Shown in pieces: positions 26,590-34,570 of a stretch of DNA of 64,000 bases. Location of the stretch: contig JAGBFX010000014.1 in the NCBI GenBank assembly GCA_017936265.1, forward strand, positions 1-64,000, written 5' to 3'. The position numbers and the translations under genes are program-made. Position 1 is the stretch's first letter. The number at the start of each line of letters is the position of its first letter. This DNA is from Bacteroidaceae bacterium. Its GTDB lineage: Bacteria; Bacteroidota; Bacteroidia; Bacteroidales; Bacteroidaceae. The notes beneath the pieces are model-generated. The model was not told where the DNA came from. It searched no databases and saw only the letters and a program-made list of their open reading frames with translations.

Positions 26590-27459
26590 CTATCCGCGCT
26601 GAGCGAAAAGGGTCATAAGTGCCTTGACATAATCTCCATCAGTGCTAATTGACACCGAGTCGACACGGCTTCTGTTGAGCGTGTCCTCAAGTTTCGCTTT
26701 CTGTTCACGCCACCACTCCCTCTGTGCTGTCTGGACCTTTGATGAAGATGTGTCGACAAACATCTCTTCACCGCTTTCCGAGTCGCGTACTTTGATGAGT
26801 CCTACTCTAGGGAGTTCTGCCAGACGGCGGTCGTACACCTGTATCGCGACAACATCGTGCTTGCGGTTGGCAATTGTCATTGCATTGCGGAAGTCATTAT
26901 CGTCAATGAAGTCGCTGATGACAAATGCCGTACAGCGCTTTTTCAAGGCATTGGTCAGGTACTGCAACGGAACAGATATGTCGGTTCTTGAACTTTCCGG
27001 TTCAAAGTTGAGCAGTTCCCTTATTATATAAAGGATGTGCTTTCTGCCCTTCTGTGGCGGAATGAATTTTTCAACCTTGTCGGTAAAGAATATTACGCCA
27101 ATCTTATCATTGTTCTGTATTGCTGCAAATGCTATTGTCGCTGCAATCTCGGTAAGCATGTCACGCTTGGTCTGCTTCACGGTACCGAAGTCAAGGCTCT
27201 CGGAGAGGTCGACCAGAAGCATGACTGTCAGTTCGCGCTCCTCCTCGAAAACCTTGATGAACGGCTTGTTGAAACGTGCTGTGACATTCCAGTCAATGTC
27301 GCGTACATCATCGCCGTACTGGTATTCGCGCACCTCGCTGAAGGACATACCGCGCCCTTTAAAGGCCGAATGGTATTCTCCTGCAAAGATATTATGCGAG
27401 AGACCGCGGGTCTTTATCTCAATCTTACGGACTTTCTTTATGAGATCACTTGTCTCCAT
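26590..27459 (-). CDS. DUF58 domain protein
   Basis: A 289-residue protein of the DUF58 family, which has a VWA-like fold. The characteristic motif set is present: R-x4-DIDW-N (residues 50-60), the KVFEEERELTVMLLVDLSESLD block at about 68-90 with a MIDAS-like DLSES, and the C-terminal helical part. No transmembrane helix, so it is probably cytoplasmic or membrane-associated. Its start overlaps the moxR stop by one base (TGATG), so translation is coupled. DUF58 proteins accompany MoxR ATPases and are likely their clients. Confidence 0.93.
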   Translation of the reverse strand: METSDLIKKVRKIEIKTRGLSHNIFAGEYHSAFKGRGMSFSEVREYQYGDDVRDIDWNVTARFNKPFIKVFEEERELTVMLLVDLSESLDFGTVKQTKRDMLTEIAATIAFAAIQNNDKIGVIFFTDKVEKFIPPQKGRKHILYIIRELLNFEPESSRTDISVPLQYLTNALKKRCTAFVISDFIDDNDFRNAMTIANRKHDVVAIQVYDRRLAELPRVGLIKVRDSESGEEMFVDTSSSKVQTAQREWWREQKAKLEDTLNRSRVDSVSISTDGDYVKALMTLFAQRG

Positions 27460-28454
27460 CAGGGCACTTCAACGCTGTTCAGAATCTGGCTTACAATCTC
27501 ATCGCTTGTCATGTTGCTTGCCTCAGCCTCGTAGCTCAGGCCTATACGATGACGCAGGACATCGTGTGCAACAGCTCTCACATCCTCAGGAATGACATAT
27601 CCTCTTCGCTTGATAAATGCGTAAGCACGAGCAGCTAAGGCAAGGTTGATTGATGCACGAGGTGAAGCACCGAAGGATATCATATCCTTCAGTTCGCTCA
27701 TGCCGTATTTCTCGGGGAAGCGTGTCGCGAATACGATATCGACAATATACTGTTCAATCTTCTCATCAAGATATACCTGACGCACGACCTTGCGTGCCTC
27801 GACAATCTCCTCGGGCTTGAGAACGGGCTTGACCTCTATCTTCTCGCCTGTGATGTTCTGGCGGATGATTCTCTTCTCCTCGGAGAGCTCGGGGTATGAT
27901 ATCACTACCTTGAGCATGAAACGGTCGACCTGCGCCTCGGGCAGCGGGTATGTACCCTCCTGCTCTATCGGGTTCTGTGTCGCAAGAACAAGGAAAGGCT
28001 GCGGCATCTTGAATGTCTCCTTTCCGATAGTTACCTGACGCTCCTGCATTGCCTCGAGAAGCGCACTCTGCACCTTTGCCGGAGCACGGTTGATCTCATC
28101 AGCGAGCACGAAGTTCGCGAATATCGGACCACGTTTTACCTTGAACTCCTCATTCTTCTGGCTGTATACCATTGTACCCACAACGTCGGCAGGCAAAAGG
28201 TCGGGTGTGAACTGTATGCGGCTGAAATCAGCATCTACCAGCTCCGAGAGAGTCTTTATCGCGAGTGTCTTTGCAAGACCGGGAAGACCCTCGAGGAGTA
28301 CATGGCCGTCGGCAAGAAGACCGATGAGCAGCGACTCGACCAAATGTTTCTGACCGACAATCACCTGGTCCATTCCTGCCTGCAGATTGGTTATGAAACC
28401 GCTCTGTCTCTCAATCATCTCATTCAATTCTCGAATGTCTATTGTTGAACTCAT
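27459..28454 (-). CDS. MoxR-family AAA+ ATPase
   Basis: A 331-residue AAA+ ATPase. Walker A GLPGLAKT is at residues 56-63, Walker B FVLADE at 115-120, sensor 1 asparagine at 161 (ATQNPIEQEG), and the arginine-finger region follows. MoxR proteins act as chaperones that help load metals or assemble VWA proteins. It is the first gene of the minus-strand Bat cluster moxR-DUF58-hypothetical-batA-batB-batC-batD-batE, with a -7 element at 28490-28497. A moxR symbol would be a family label rather than a named gene. Confidence 0.95.
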   Translation of the reverse strand: MSSTIDIRELNEMIERQSGFITNLQAGMDQVIVGQKHLVESLLIGLLADGHVLLEGLPGLAKTLAIKTLSELVDADFSRIQFTPDLLPADVVGTMVYSQKNEEFKVKRGPIFANFVLADEINRAPAKVQSALLEAMQERQVTIGKETFKMPQPFLVLATQNPIEQEGTYPLPEAQVDRFMLKVVISYPELSEEKRIIRQNITGEKIEVKPVLKPEEIVEARKVVRQVYLDEKIEQYIVDIVFATRFPEKYGMSELKDMISFGASPRASINLALAARAYAFIKRRGYVIPEDVRAVAHDVLRHRIGLSYEAEASNMTSDEIVSQILNSVEVP

Positions 28455-28489
28455 AGCTGTGTTATGTATTTATTATTTTAATTCCTTGT

Positions 28490-28497
28490 CAAAATTA
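28490..28497 (-). promoter_or_regulatory. -7 element of moxR-bat operon
   Basis: On the minus strand the sequence reads TAATTTTG, an exact TAnnTTTG match, 36 bp before the moxR start. It presumably drives the eight-gene bat transcript and perhaps the PAP2 gene. Confidence 0.65.
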
Positions 28498-28580
28498 CCT
28501 TTTTGGCAACTCATTCAGTGTTAATTTTCCCAAAAGTGCCTTAACCATTGTTAGGCATAACATTATTTAACCCTGGGCAC

Positions 28581-29921
28581 TCATTTCTTTGGCTGCAATC
28601 TGGGTATCGACAGCTCCATTCCCACTGCAATGCCGTATGGTTTCTTCAAGTTATTGTGCTTTGCAATGTATGGCCATAGCTTTCTGCTGCCGTAGTAATC
28701 ATATGCAATCTTTGCAAGCCTCTCATCCGCGGCAACAACATGGACTGCAATATCGCCCTCTGCCACGTACAGTGTGGTATCTGCATCTGTAATATCCCTG
28801 TCGCTCCTTGCCGCAAGCTCATCAACCAAGATGAACGAGTATGATGCATAATCCTCACCCTCGTTTGATGCCTTAATCTCCTCTATTGGTGTTGCCGGCT
28901 CGGCTGTCGTTGTCGAGGCAACAGAATCCTCTATGATAACTGCGGGTTCATTCTTTGTCTCAGCAATAACTTCCTGGCTTGATACAATGTTCACGGCAAT
29001 CTCTTCGCTTGTCTCATCTGATGCGTGATTCCTGCCCATCATTTTTATTGCAACAAATCCGCATACGGCACCTATTATAAAATAGATGGCAAAGCGCCAT
29101 ATGTTGTTTCTCTTCTTGACCGGTGCTGCATCATTATCTGTTGATTCATCATGATGTGCAGGAGCTGCATCCTCTGATGTCAAAGAGTCTTCTTTTTCAT
29201 TGTCTGTCTCTGTAGCCTCTTCTGTTACAGGGCCCTCGTCCGTCTTCTCTTCAGCAACAGCATCCCTGTCATCATCCTCAACCGCTTCATCCGTTCTCTC
29301 ATCCAAAGCGGGATCATCATCTGCTGTATCTTCCTCTTCTTCTTCGACTTCAACCCGCAACTCCTCTTCTGATGCAATAGGGTCTGCGACGTTGGAAACG
29401 ACATTGTCATCCTCATCCCTCACTTGCTCCTCCTCAATCGGGATTGCGGCCTTTGGCTCATCGTCTCCTCTCTCCTCATCTTCAAGAGGCATCTCCTCCT
29501 CTACCTCTGCTGCATTGAAAGGCGCAGGCATGTTTTCGCTGCTCACTTCAGAAACAGCGTCGGAACCGTTTGCCTCATCATCGCTCTCATCCTGATAGTT
29601 GTCATCTATCTCTACGGGCTCGAACATGGCAAACGGACGGTTCACACACTCTTTGAGGCTCTCGGCCGGAACAAATGTCAGTTTCCTGTGTCCTTTGATT
29701 TCTATTTTCTCTCCGGTATTCACATTGACGCTTGAGCGGTCGGCAACATCTGTGACCTTGAATGTTCCAAGGCCGTTAATCTTTACGATACCGTCCTGCT
29801 CGAGTCCTTCAATTATGATATCGAAGAGTGCTTTGGTAAAGAAATCCGCTTTTGCAACGGAAAGCCCCGCTTCCTTTGCAAGCAAGGCGCTTATATCGGA
29901 ATGGTTCAATTTTTCACTCAT
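28581..29921 (-). CDS. HU-domain / transmembrane / LysM fusion protein
   Basis: A 446-residue protein with an unusual domain order. Residues 1-90 are an HU/IHF-type DNA-binding fold with the beta-arm motif RSSVNVNTGEKIEI; the intercalating proline of the usual NPxTG is Val here. Residues 110-265 are a very acidic, disordered linker. A single helix lies at about 276-296 (FAIYFIIGAVCGFVAIKMMG), and 385-446 looks like a LysM domain (IAVHVVAADERLAKIAYDYYG ... MELSIP). By topology the HU domain is cytoplasmic and LysM is periplasmic, so the protein could tether nucleoid to peptidoglycan; this is inference. It is the last gene of the lepA-ftsY-rimO-HU minus cluster, 17 bp after the small HU gene. 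Confidence 0.88.
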   Translation of the reverse strand: MSEKLNHSDISALLAKEAGLSVAKADFFTKALFDIIIEGLEQDGIVKINGLGTFKVTDVADRSSVNVNTGEKIEIKGHRKLTFVPAESLKECVNRPFAMFEPVEIDDNYQDESDDEANGSDAVSEVSSENMPAPFNAAEVEEEMPLEDEERGDDEPKAAIPIEEEQVRDEDDNVVSNVADPIASEEELRVEVEEEEEDTADDDPALDERTDEAVEDDDRDAVAEEKTDEGPVTEEATETDNEKEDSLTSEDAAPAHHDESTDNDAAPVKKRNNIWRFAIYFIIGAVCGFVAIKMMGRNHASDETSEEIAVNIVSSQEVIAETKNEPAVIIEDSVASTTTAEPATPIEEIKASNEGEDYASYSFILVDELAARSDRDITDADTTLYVAEGDIAVHVVAADERLAKIAYDYYGSRKLWPYIAKHNNLKKPYGIAVGMELSIPRLQPKK

Positions 29922-29938
29922 GACTAAACCTCCTATGA

Positions 29939-30211
29939 TTATTTGAATTTATCCTTAAGTTTGTTGCTCGGGCGGAATGCCGGCTGAATCTTGGGCGGCA
30001 CAAGAAAGCGCTGCCCGGTCTTAGGGTTCACTGAAACCCGCTCCTTCTTCATCTTTGTCTCGATGACTCCAAAGCCCGAGATGTTTATCTGGTCGCCCTC
30101 TTTCAGACGTTCAGTAACCACATTTACGAATGCTTCTACATTTGTAGCCGTTTCGGCGGGTGTCATTCCGCACCTTTTCGACAGTCTTGTGATAAATTCC
30201 TTGTTATTCAT
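29939..30211 (-). CDS. HU-family DNA-binding protein
   Basis: 90 residues from MNNKEFITRL (an ATG nine codons upstream is also in frame; HU proteins normally begin at this one). It has the typical HU fold, with the arm motif NPKTGQRF including the intercalating proline, and a C-terminal helix FRPSNKLKDK. HU proteins bend and compact DNA as dimers. It lies between rimO (46 bp upstream) and the HU-TM-LysM gene (17 bp downstream), so the two HU-type proteins are co-expressed and might dimerise with each other. Confidence 0.93.
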   Translation of the reverse strand: MNNKEFITRLSKRCGMTPAETATNVEAFVNVVTERLKEGDQINISGFGVIETKMKKERVSVNPKTGQRFLVPPKIQPAFRPSNKLKDKFK

Positions 30212-30256
30212 TCTCTTTAGCCTGTTAATCAACTCCAAACAATCCTCCGCACATTA

Positions 30257-31558
30257 TTACTGTATTACGGTTCCCATGAGGTCGAATTCTGTAGAATCGG
30301 TAATCTCCACATCGTAGAAGTTGCCGATACGAAGTTCTCCCTCACTAATGTTTATGAGGACCTCGGTGTCCACGTCGGGCGAGTCAAACTCGGTACGCCC
30401 GATGTAGTAGTCGCCCTCGATGCGGTCAATTATAGTCCTGAAAGTCTTGCCGACCTTCCCGTCATTGAGCCTTGTGGATATTCTCTGCTGAACCTCCATC
30501 AACCGGTCAAGACGCTCCTGCTTTTTCTTCTTGGAAACGCTGTCCCTGTAGTTCTCTGCAGCATATGTTCCGTCTTCCTCGCAATAGGCAAATGCACCAA
30601 GACGGTCGAACTTCGCCCACTTTACGAACTCCATGAGCTCCTCGAACTCTTTCTCTCCCTCGCCGGGGAAACCCACCATCATTGTCGTGCGCAGACAAAT
30701 GCCAGGAACCTCCTGACGCATTCTCTCGACAAGCGCGTAGGTATCCTCCTTCGTGACATGTCGCTGCATCTTCTTGAGTACCTTCGTGCTCACATGCTGC
30801 AATGCAATGTCAAGGTACTTGCACACATTCTTCCTCTCACGCATCACGCGCAGAAGATCGTATGGGAAGTTTGAAGGATAGGCATAGTGCAGCCTTATCC
30901 ATTCCACACCTTCGATGTCCGATATACGCTCTACAAGCTCAGCGATTTTCTGCTTCTTGTACAGGTCTACACCATAATATGTCAGTTCCTGAGCGATTAT
31001 CTGGAACTCCTTCACTCCCTTTGATACAAGATAGCGCACCTCATCGAGTATCTCTTCAATCGGGCGTGATTTGTGAGGCCCTGTGATTATCGGTATCGCG
31101 CAGTATGCACAATGACGGTTGCAGCCTTCGGAGATTTTCAGATAAGCATAATGTCCAGGCGTGGTAAGCACGCGTTCCTGAGCTATCTTCTCGTTATACT
31201 CGTTCTTGAGGTCGGTTATAAGCTCGGTCCAGTTGAACTTGCCGTAGAACTTGTCGACCTGCGAAATCTCTTCACGCAGTTCCGTCAGGTAACGCTCCGA
31301 AAGACAGCCCATTACATAAAGCTTTTTGAGGTCGCCCTCATCCTTGCGCTGGCAGAACTCGAGAATCATGTTTATCGACTCCTGCTTGGCATCGCCGATG
31401 AAGCCGCAAGTATTTATTACGGCTATCTCGCCACAAGGCTCCTCGCTGTCGTGGGTAACCTCATAGCCGCACTCTTCGAGCTGACGCATCAGATGCTCCG
31501 AATCAACAAGATTCTTGGAGCATCCCATGGTTATTATATCTACACGGTTCTTTTTCAT
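30257..31558 (-). CDS. rimO: Ribosomal protein S12 methylthiotransferase RimO
   Basis: A 433-residue radical SAM enzyme that methylthiolates the conserved aspartate of ribosomal protein S12. The N-terminal UPF0004 domain has cluster-binding cysteines at 13, 51 and 85; the radical SAM motif CNRHCAYC supplies cysteines 146, 150 and 153. A C-terminal TRAM domain is present (from about 370). Length and motif spacing match RimO rather than MiaB. The ATG overlaps the ftsY stop by one base (TAATG), so it is translationally coupled to ftsY. Confidence 0.96.
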   Translation of the reverse strand: MKKNRVDIITMGCSKNLVDSEHLMRQLEECGYEVTHDSEEPCGEIAVINTCGFIGDAKQESINMILEFCQRKDEGDLKKLYVMGCLSERYLTELREEISQVDKFYGKFNWTELITDLKNEYNEKIAQERVLTTPGHYAYLKISEGCNRHCAYCAIPIITGPHKSRPIEEILDEVRYLVSKGVKEFQIIAQELTYYGVDLYKKQKIAELVERISDIEGVEWIRLHYAYPSNFPYDLLRVMRERKNVCKYLDIALQHVSTKVLKKMQRHVTKEDTYALVERMRQEVPGICLRTTMMVGFPGEGEKEFEELMEFVKWAKFDRLGAFAYCEEDGTYAAENYRDSVSKKKKQERLDRLMEVQQRISTRLNDGKVGKTFRTIIDRIEGDYYIGRTEFDSPDVDTEVLINISEGELRIGNFYDVEITDSTEFDLMGTVIQ

Positions 31559-32514
31559 TATCCAAAGAGTGAATCAACGAACTCCTCGCGGTTGAATATC
31601 TGCAAGTGGTCAATGCCCTCGCCGAGGCCGATATATTTTACTGGAATCTTGAACTGGTCGCTGATGCCTATGACAACACCACCCTTGGCGGTGCCGTCGA
31701 GCTTTGTAATGGCAAGCGATGTGACCTCAGTCGCCTTTGTGAACTGCTTTGCCTGCTCAAAGGCATTCTGGCCTGTAGAGCCGTCAAGCACCAGCATCAC
31801 GTCGTTAGGCGCAGTCGGAAGGACCTTCTGCATTACGTTCTTTATCTTGGTGAGCTCGTTCATGAGACCGATCTTGTTGTGCAGACGGCCGGCTGTGTCA
31901 ATGATTACCACATCGGCATTGTTCGCTACAGCCGATGCCAGAGTGTCATATGCGACCGATGCAGGGTCGGAACCCATGCCCTGCTTGATTACGGGCACGT
32001 CGGCACGCTTTCCCCACTCCACCAGCTGCTCAACGGCTGCTGCGCGGAATGTGTCGGCTGCGCCGAGATATACCTTCTTGCCGGCTTTCTTGTACTGGTG
32101 CGCCAGTTTTCCAATAGTAGTTGTCTTCCCCACTCCGTTGACACCAACGACCATTATAACATACGGTTTGCCGGGTGTTGTCGGAATGTTGAACGTATCG
32201 CCACAGTCGTTGCTGTTGTTCTCCATCAATAGCTGTGCAATCTCATCCTTGAGCAGCTTATTGAGTTCATTCGTATTCATGAACTTGTCGCGTGCGGCAC
32301 GCTTCTGCACGCGGTCAATGATTTTCAGTGTGGTCTCTACACCGACATCCGATGTAACGAGCACCTCTTCGAGGTTATCCAGAACCTCATCATCTATTTC
32401 GCTCTTTCCGGCAATCGCGCGTGCAATCTTGCCGAATACACTCTCTTTTGTCTTTGAGAGGCCCTTGTCAAGAACCTCTTTCTTCTCTTTGCTGAAAAAA
32501 CTGAATATTCCCAT
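31558..32514 (-). CDS. ftsY: Signal recognition particle receptor FtsY
   Basis: A 318-residue SRP-receptor GTPase that docks ribosome-SRP complexes at the inner membrane for co-translational insertion. It consists of the NG domain only: G1 GVNGVGKT at 124-131, then DTAGR (G3) and TKLDGTAKGG (G4/G5). The acidic A domain of enterobacterial FtsY is absent, as in most non-proteobacterial forms; an amphipathic Lys-rich N-terminus (MGIFSFFSKEKKEV) probably binds the membrane. It follows lepA by 68 bp and overlaps rimO by one base. Confidence 0.97.
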   Translation of the reverse strand: MGIFSFFSKEKKEVLDKGLSKTKESVFGKIARAIAGKSEIDDEVLDNLEEVLVTSDVGVETTLKIIDRVQKRAARDKFMNTNELNKLLKDEIAQLLMENNSNDCGDTFNIPTTPGKPYVIMVVGVNGVGKTTTIGKLAHQYKKAGKKVYLGAADTFRAAAVEQLVEWGKRADVPVIKQGMGSDPASVAYDTLASAVANNADVVIIDTAGRLHNKIGLMNELTKIKNVMQKVLPTAPNDVMLVLDGSTGQNAFEQAKQFTKATEVTSLAITKLDGTAKGGVVIGISDQFKIPVKYIGLGEGIDHLQIFNREEFVDSLFG

Positions 32515-32582
32515 ATTCTCTTTCTTAAGTTATTATCCACTGCATGCCTGCAATCGTTGCACGGCTCTATGCAGAACTGTTA

Positions 32583-34364
32583 TCAATCAAGCTTCAGTAC
32601 TGCGAGGAACGCCTTCTGTGGCACCTCTACATTACCGATCTGTTTCATACGCTTCTTACCCTTCTTCTGCTTTTCAAGCAGCTTGCGTTTACGTGAAACG
32701 TCACCTCCGTAACATTTTGCAGTCACATCCTTACGAACCTGCTTGATTGTCTCGCGGGCAATGATTTTTGTTCCAATGGCTGCCTGTAACGCAATGTCGA
32801 ACTGCTGTCTCGGGATAAGGTCACGGAGCTTCTCGCACATCTGGCGTCCGAGACCGTAGGCGTTGTCTACGTGTGTAAGCGTTGATAGAGCGTCCACAGG
32901 CTCACCGTTGAGCAATATATCGAGCTTGATGAGTTTCGAAGTCCTGAACCCGGCTGGATGATAGTCGAACGAGGCATATCCCTTTGATATACTCTTGAGC
33001 TTGTCGTAGAAGTCAATCACAATCTCGCCCAGCGGCAGAAGGAAACGTATATCCACACGGTTACCTGTAATGAACTCCTGCTTCAGCAGCTCGCCGCGCT
33101 TTGAGAGACAGAGCGTCATGATGGGACCTATGTAGTCGGCGCGCGTGATGATGCTTGCGTTGATGTATGGCTCCTCGATGTGGTCTATCAGAGTCTGGTC
33201 GGGCATGCCGCCTGGGTTGTGTACCTCCTTGGCCTCGCCTTGCTTGTCGTATACCATGTAAGAGACGTTCGGTACAGTGGTAATGACGCTCATGTCGAAC
33301 TCACGGTCAAGACGCTCCTGGACAATCTCCATGTGCAGCAGTCCAAGGAATCCGCAACGGAAACCGAAACCGAGTGCAGCCGATGACTCGGGCGTGAATG
33401 TCAGCGAAGCATCATTGAGCTGCAGTTTCTCAAGCGATGCGCGAAGGTCCTCATAATCTTCGGCCTCAATAGGATATACACCGGCAAAGACCATCGGCTT
33501 TACCTCCTCGAATCCCGAGATTGCCGCAGCGCAAGGACGTGCGATGTGCGTAATGGTATCGCCCACCTTTACCTCGCGTGATGTCTTGATACCCGAGATT
33601 ATATAACCCACGTCGCCTGTGCGCAGTTCCTGACGTGGCGACAGTTCCATTTTCAGAACTCCGATTTCATCAGCGTCGTACTCCTTGCCCGTATTGAAGA
33701 ACTTTACCTTGTCGCCCTTGCGGAGTACTCCGTTGGTTATCTTGAAGTATGCGATGATTCCGCGGAACGAGTTGAACACCGAGTCGAAAATAAGTGCCTG
33801 CAATGGAGCCTCTTCATCGCCTTGCGGAGCAGGTATGCGTTCGACAACGGCAGCGAGAATCTCATCTACACCCATGCCAGTCTTTCCCGATGCCTCGATA
33901 ATCTCATCGCGGTCACAGCCAAGAAGGTCAACAATCTCATCCTTGACCTCCTCGGGCATTGCGTTTATCATGTCGCACTTGTTTATGACAGGGATAATCT
34001 CCAGGCCATGGTCGATTGCCATATACAGGTTCGATATTGTCTGCGCCTGTACACCCTGTGTCGCATCCACGACAAGCAGCGCACCCTCGCAGGCTGCGAT
34101 AGAGCGCGAAACCTCGTACGAGAAGTCGACATGTCCCGGAGTGTCAATGAGGTTCAGAGTATATTTCTCGCCATTGTGCACATACTCCATCTGTATGGCA
34201 TGGCTCTTGATAGTGATGCCACGCTCTTTTTCAAGGTCCATATTGTCCAGCATCTGACCTTCGGTAATGTTGATTGTCTTGGTCGTCTCAAGAAGGCGGT
34301 CGGCCAAAGTGGATTTTCCGTGGTCAATGTGGGCAATGATACAAAAGTTTCTGATTTTTTCCAT
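32583..34364 (-). CDS. lepA: Elongation factor 4 (LepA)
   Basis: A 593-residue GTPase of the EF-G family that acts on stalled ribosomes and during 30S biogenesis. G1 AHIDHGKST is at residues 11-19, followed by GITIKS (G2), DTPGHVDF (G3) and NKCDM (G4). EF-G-like domains II, III and V and the LepA-specific C-terminal domain are present; the tail ends with a basic [11 protein letters not shown] segment. It is the first gene of the lepA-ftsY-rimO-HU-HU/LysM minus operon, with a -7 element at 34423-34430. Confidence 0.97.
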   Translation of the reverse strand: MEKIRNFCIIAHIDHGKSTLADRLLETTKTINITEGQMLDNMDLEKERGITIKSHAIQMEYVHNGEKYTLNLIDTPGHVDFSYEVSRSIAACEGALLVVDATQGVQAQTISNLYMAIDHGLEIIPVINKCDMINAMPEEVKDEIVDLLGCDRDEIIEASGKTGMGVDEILAAVVERIPAPQGDEEAPLQALIFDSVFNSFRGIIAYFKITNGVLRKGDKVKFFNTGKEYDADEIGVLKMELSPRQELRTGDVGYIISGIKTSREVKVGDTITHIARPCAAAISGFEEVKPMVFAGVYPIEAEDYEDLRASLEKLQLNDASLTFTPESSAALGFGFRCGFLGLLHMEIVQERLDREFDMSVITTVPNVSYMVYDKQGEAKEVHNPGGMPDQTLIDHIEEPYINASIITRADYIGPIMTLCLSKRGELLKQEFITGNRVDIRFLLPLGEIVIDFYDKLKSISKGYASFDYHPAGFRTSKLIKLDILLNGEPVDALSTLTHVDNAYGLGRQMCEKLRDLIPRQQFDIALQAAIGTKIIARETIKQVRKDVTAKCYGGDVSRKRKLLEKQKKGKKRMKQIGNVEVPQKAFLAVLKLD

Positions 34365-34422
34365 ATATTGTGAAACGTATTTTCGTTAAACATCCTCTTG
34401 CTGTCAAGCGGTTTTCGGGCGC

Positions 34423-34430
34423 GAAGATAC
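34423..34430 (-). promoter_or_regulatory. -7 element of lepA operon
   Basis: The minus strand reads TATCTTCG, about 60 bp before the lepA start. The same form appears at the promoters of ettA, the M3 peptidase and the threonine-aldolase-like gene. Confidence 0.55.
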
Positions 34431-34518
34431 AAATAAAAATCTAAATAATAATATTATTTTATATATAAACGCTCATCTGACGTTTATGCAGCAGGAGAGG
34501 CAAGACTACAAAACAAAG

Positions 34519-34549
34519 ACAAAGCGAAGCCTTTAGAGCTTCGCTTTGT
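34519..34549 (-). terminator. Terminator of AsmA-like gene
   Basis: A 12-bp stem (ACAAAGCGAAGC / GCTTCGCTTTGT) with a 7-base loop is followed on the minus strand by CTTTGTTTTG. It lies 22 bp after the AsmA-like stop codon. Confidence 0.8.
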
Positions 34550-34570
34550 AAATATTATTTGATATGGATT

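Noticed and set aside
31073..32746. A 557-codon plus-strand ORF across rimO, ftsY and the start of lepA.
   Set aside because: Antisense to three well-supported genes; the translation has no domain and arises from codon bias of the genes on the other strand.
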